This document shows, piece after piece, positions 62,233 through 64,000 of a stretch of 64,000 bases of DNA. Both the position numbers and the translations under genes were made by a program. Origin of the DNA: Paludibacteraceae bacterium (GTDB taxonomy: Bacteria > Bacteroidota > Bacteroidia > Bacteroidales > Paludibacteraceae); assembly GCA_016937795.1 (NCBI GenBank), contig JAFGVV010000027.1:1-64000 (forward strand). The letters are read 5' to 3'. The notes beneath the pieces were generated by a model that was not told the origin of the DNA, ran no database searches, and saw only the letters and a program-made list of their open reading frames with translations. The first letter of the stretch is position 1, and each line of letters starts with the position of its first letter.

Positions 62233-63327
62233 ATGAACAAAAAAACAAAGATAATTTTGTTTGCTGCAATTGCAGTACTGATAGCCGGAATGGCTTTGTT
62301 TCCAACCATTAGAGCTTTGTTTGCCAAGGATCCGCAAGCGTTGGATAAGCCCGGGAAGGCTATAGGAAACTCACAAAAGCGACCCGCACTCAATGTCAAT
62401 GTCAAAGTGCTTCAGTATGAAGCTCTTCAGGATATTTTTCGGACAAAAGGTTTGCTTATGCCCGATGAAGAGGTGGACCTGTCGTTTGAGACTTCGGGAA
62501 AGATTGTAAAGATTTATTTCAGAGAGGGCAGCAATGTACGCAAGGGTGAATTGCTGGCCAAGGTAAACGATAGTCCGTTGCAGGCCGAGTTGAAGAAACT
62601 GGAAGCTCAGTTACCACTTGCCAACGACAGGGTTTTTCGCCAAAAATCGCTTTTGGCAAAGGATGCGGTAAGTCAGGAGGCTTACGAGTCGGTGACTACC
62701 GAGCTTGAAAAGTTGAATGCCGATATTGAGCTTGTAAAAGCACGAATAGCACAAACCGAACTTCGTGCGCCTTTCGATGGAGTGGTGGGACTTCGTCAGG
62801 TGAGTGAAGGGGCATATGCTTCTCCCTCGCTCGAAATATCCACCCTCACCAAATTGTCGCCTCTGAAAATTGAATTTTCGGTAAACGAACGACAGGCCAA
62901 CGACATAAAGCCCGGAACGAAAATAACATTCGAGATTGAAAATGACTTAAATGTTTATGAGGCTCCTGTGTATGCAGTAGAGTCGAAGCTCGACGAAAAG
63001 ACACTTTCGCTTAAAGCCCGTGCCCTGTATCAGAATCCGGGTGGAAAGCTCAAGCCCGGCCGTTCGGCTAACATAAGTATTCAACTAAGTGAAATTAGCA
63101 AAGCCATAGTCATTCCTGCTATTTCGTCGATAGCCGAAATGGGGCGCGATATTGTATATGTGTATAAATCGGGCAAAGCACATCTGGTAGAAGTAAAAAA
63201 AGGAATGCGCACAGCCTCGTCGGTGCAGGTGATCGATGGTTTGCAACCCGGCGATACACTTATTGTGAGTGGGGTTATGCAGCTTCGCGATGGTATGGAT
63301 GTGGTGATTAATAAAGCTAAAGAATAA
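62233..63327 (+). CDS. RND efflux periplasmic adaptor protein
   Basis: 364 residues with an N-terminal membrane segment (IILFAAIAVLIAGMALFPTI) and the membrane-fusion-protein order: a first beta/lipoyl half (DEEVDLSFETSGKIVKIYFREGSNVRKGELLAKV), a helical hairpin (about 113-165), the second lipoyl half (AQTELRAPFDGVVGLRQVSEGAYASPSLEI), a beta-barrel and a membrane-proximal domain (VIDGLQPGDTLIVSGVMQLRDGMDV). It links the inner-membrane pump encoded next (10 bp on) to an outer-membrane channel. The substrate is unknown. Confidence 0.92.
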   Translation: MNKKTKIILFAAIAVLIAGMALFPTIRALFAKDPQALDKPGKAIGNSQKRPALNVNVKVLQYEALQDIFRTKGLLMPDEEVDLSFETSGKIVKIYFREGSNVRKGELLAKVNDSPLQAELKKLEAQLPLANDRVFRQKSLLAKDAVSQEAYESVTTELEKLNADIELVKARIAQTELRAPFDGVVGLRQVSEGAYASPSLEISTLTKLSPLKIEFSVNERQANDIKPGTKITFEIENDLNVYEAPVYAVESKLDEKTLSLKARALYQNPGGKLKPGRSANISIQLSEISKAIVIPAISSIAEMGRDIVYVYKSGKAHLVEVKKGMRTASSVQVIDGLQPGDTLIVSGVMQLRDGMDVVINKAKE

Positions 63328-63337
63328 TTGTAAGCAG

Positions 63338-64000
63338 ATGAATATTTCCGAATTAAGTATAAAACGTCCTGTATTATCCACTGTATTTGTGTTGGTTATC
63401 CTGCTTATGGGATTAATCGGATACACTTATCTTGGAGTCAGGGAGTTTCCCAGTGTCGATAATCCGATTATCTCAGTCTCAGTTTCGTATCCAGGTGCCA
63501 ATGCCGAAATTATTGAAAACCAGATTACCGAACCTCTCGAACAAAACATCAATGGTATTCCCGGTATTCGTTCGTTGTCGAGTCAGAGTAGTCAGGGATA
63601 TTCACGTATCACAGTGGAGTTCGAACTGAGTGTCGATCTGGAAACTGCAGCCAACGATGTGCGCGATAAAGTTTCGCGTGCACAGCGCTACTTACCCCGC
63701 GATTGCGATCCGCCAACCGTGTCGAAAGCTGATGCTGATGCCAGTCCTATTATTCAAATTACTGTGCAAAGCGAGAAACGTTCGTTGCTCGAATTGACCG
63801 AAATAGCTGAGCTTACCGTCAAAGAACGGCTTCAAACCATTCAGAACGTGAGCGCAGTGGATATTTGGGGTGAGCATCGTTATTCGATGCGTTTGTGGCT
63901 CGATCCGGTGAAAATGGCTGCTTATGGCATTACACCTATCGAGGTGAAGAACGCTATCGATCGTGAGAATGTGGAGTTGCCTTCGGGTAGTATCGAAGGT
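63338..64000 (+). CDS. RND efflux pump permease, N-terminal part (runs past window)
   Basis: 221 codons are open to the window end, starting MNISELSIKRPVLSTVFVLV with the usual first membrane helix. YPGANAEIIENQITEPLEQ, GIPGIRSLSSQSSQGYSRIT and VRDKVSRAQRYLPRD are the porter-domain motifs of AcrB-like pumps. A cysteine-proline variation DCDPPTVSKADADASPI is present where NDPTV-type loops occur. Stop codon and most of the protein lie outside. It starts 10 bp after the adaptor gene, forming an operon. Confidence 0.93.
   Translation, partial: MNISELSIKRPVLSTVFVLVILLMGLIGYTYLGVREFPSVDNPIISVSVSYPGANAEIIENQITEPLEQNINGIPGIRSLSSQSSQGYSRITVEFELSVDLETAANDVRDKVSRAQRYLPRDCDPPTVSKADADASPIIQITVQSEKRSLLELTEIAELTVKERLQTIQNVSAVDIWGEHRYSMRLWLDPVKMAAYGITPIEVKNAIDRENVELPSGSIEG

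Noticed and set aside
1..64000. tRNA or rRNA genes
   Set aside because: I saw no TTCGANTC-type arm with acceptor pairing and no rRNA-like sequence; this was by eye only.

Overview
The window reads as a chromosome segment of a Bacteroidota bacterium, most likely an anaerobic or fermentative member of the Bacteroidales. The evidence is several exported proteins with type IX secretion (T9SS) C-terminal sorting domains, a TonB receptor with a carboxypeptidase-like N-terminal domain beside a DUF4249 lipoprotein, a complete Rnf complex, a eukaryote-type glycogen branching enzyme, promoters of the TTTG-N19/20-TAnnTTTG type, and almost no Shine-Dalgarno signals. I cannot name the species.

Layout. 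1-1.5 kb: a YhcG/DUF1016 PDDEXK gene flanked by near-identical inverted CCAyTACTGCTAACA sites and a long hairpin, next to the isolated C-terminal sorting domain of a T9SS cargo. 1.6-7.4 kb (minus): TonB receptor, DUF4249 lipoprotein and three small tandem beta-barrel proteins. 7.9-8.9 kb: recA with a clear terminator. 9.2-15.0 kb (minus): rseC-rnfBCDGEA, the ion-pumping ferredoxin:NAD+ oxidoreductase, behind a good promoter. 15.4-19.5 kb: a leucine-rich-repeat T9SS protein and an M60 metallopeptidase. 19.9-28.2 kb (minus): a multidomain T9SS protein and a 1568-residue rhamnogalacturonan lyase, separated by about 1 kb of palindromic repeats. 28.7-40.6 kb (plus): a pectin/rhamnogalacturonan-I gene group (CE12, GH28, GH105, GH27, rhamnose mutarotase, GH2, two PL9 lyases). 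The lyases cut the backbone outside the cell, the esterase removes acetyl groups, GH28/GH105 finish the oligosaccharides, GH27/GH2 trim galactose or arabinose side chains, and the mutarotase prepares rhamnose. No SusC/SusD pair is present.

40.6-50.2 kb: an exosortase-family protein with what looks like an internally duplicated fold, a GHL10 hydrolase, a lipoprotein cyclophilin, a structured RNA-like region before purE, pgk, and a two-gene unit of a large exported protein plus an 84-residue protein ending in a PLDGG-hydrophobic-basic tail (PID-CTERM-like). 50.5-58.3 kb: pheS, DUF2461, a membrane protein, YhcH, glgB, clpB. 58.5-64 kb: an HU-like DUF4469 protein, a remarkable array of three 18-bp palindromes, two uncharacterised genes, a pirin lacking one metal ligand, and an RND efflux adaptor with the start of its pump.

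The most interesting items are the exosortase and its possible substrate, the cassette-like DUF1016 locus, the 23-bp-period palindrome array at 59.3 kb, the REP-like repeat cluster at 19.7-23.4 kb, and the candidate structured RNA before purE.
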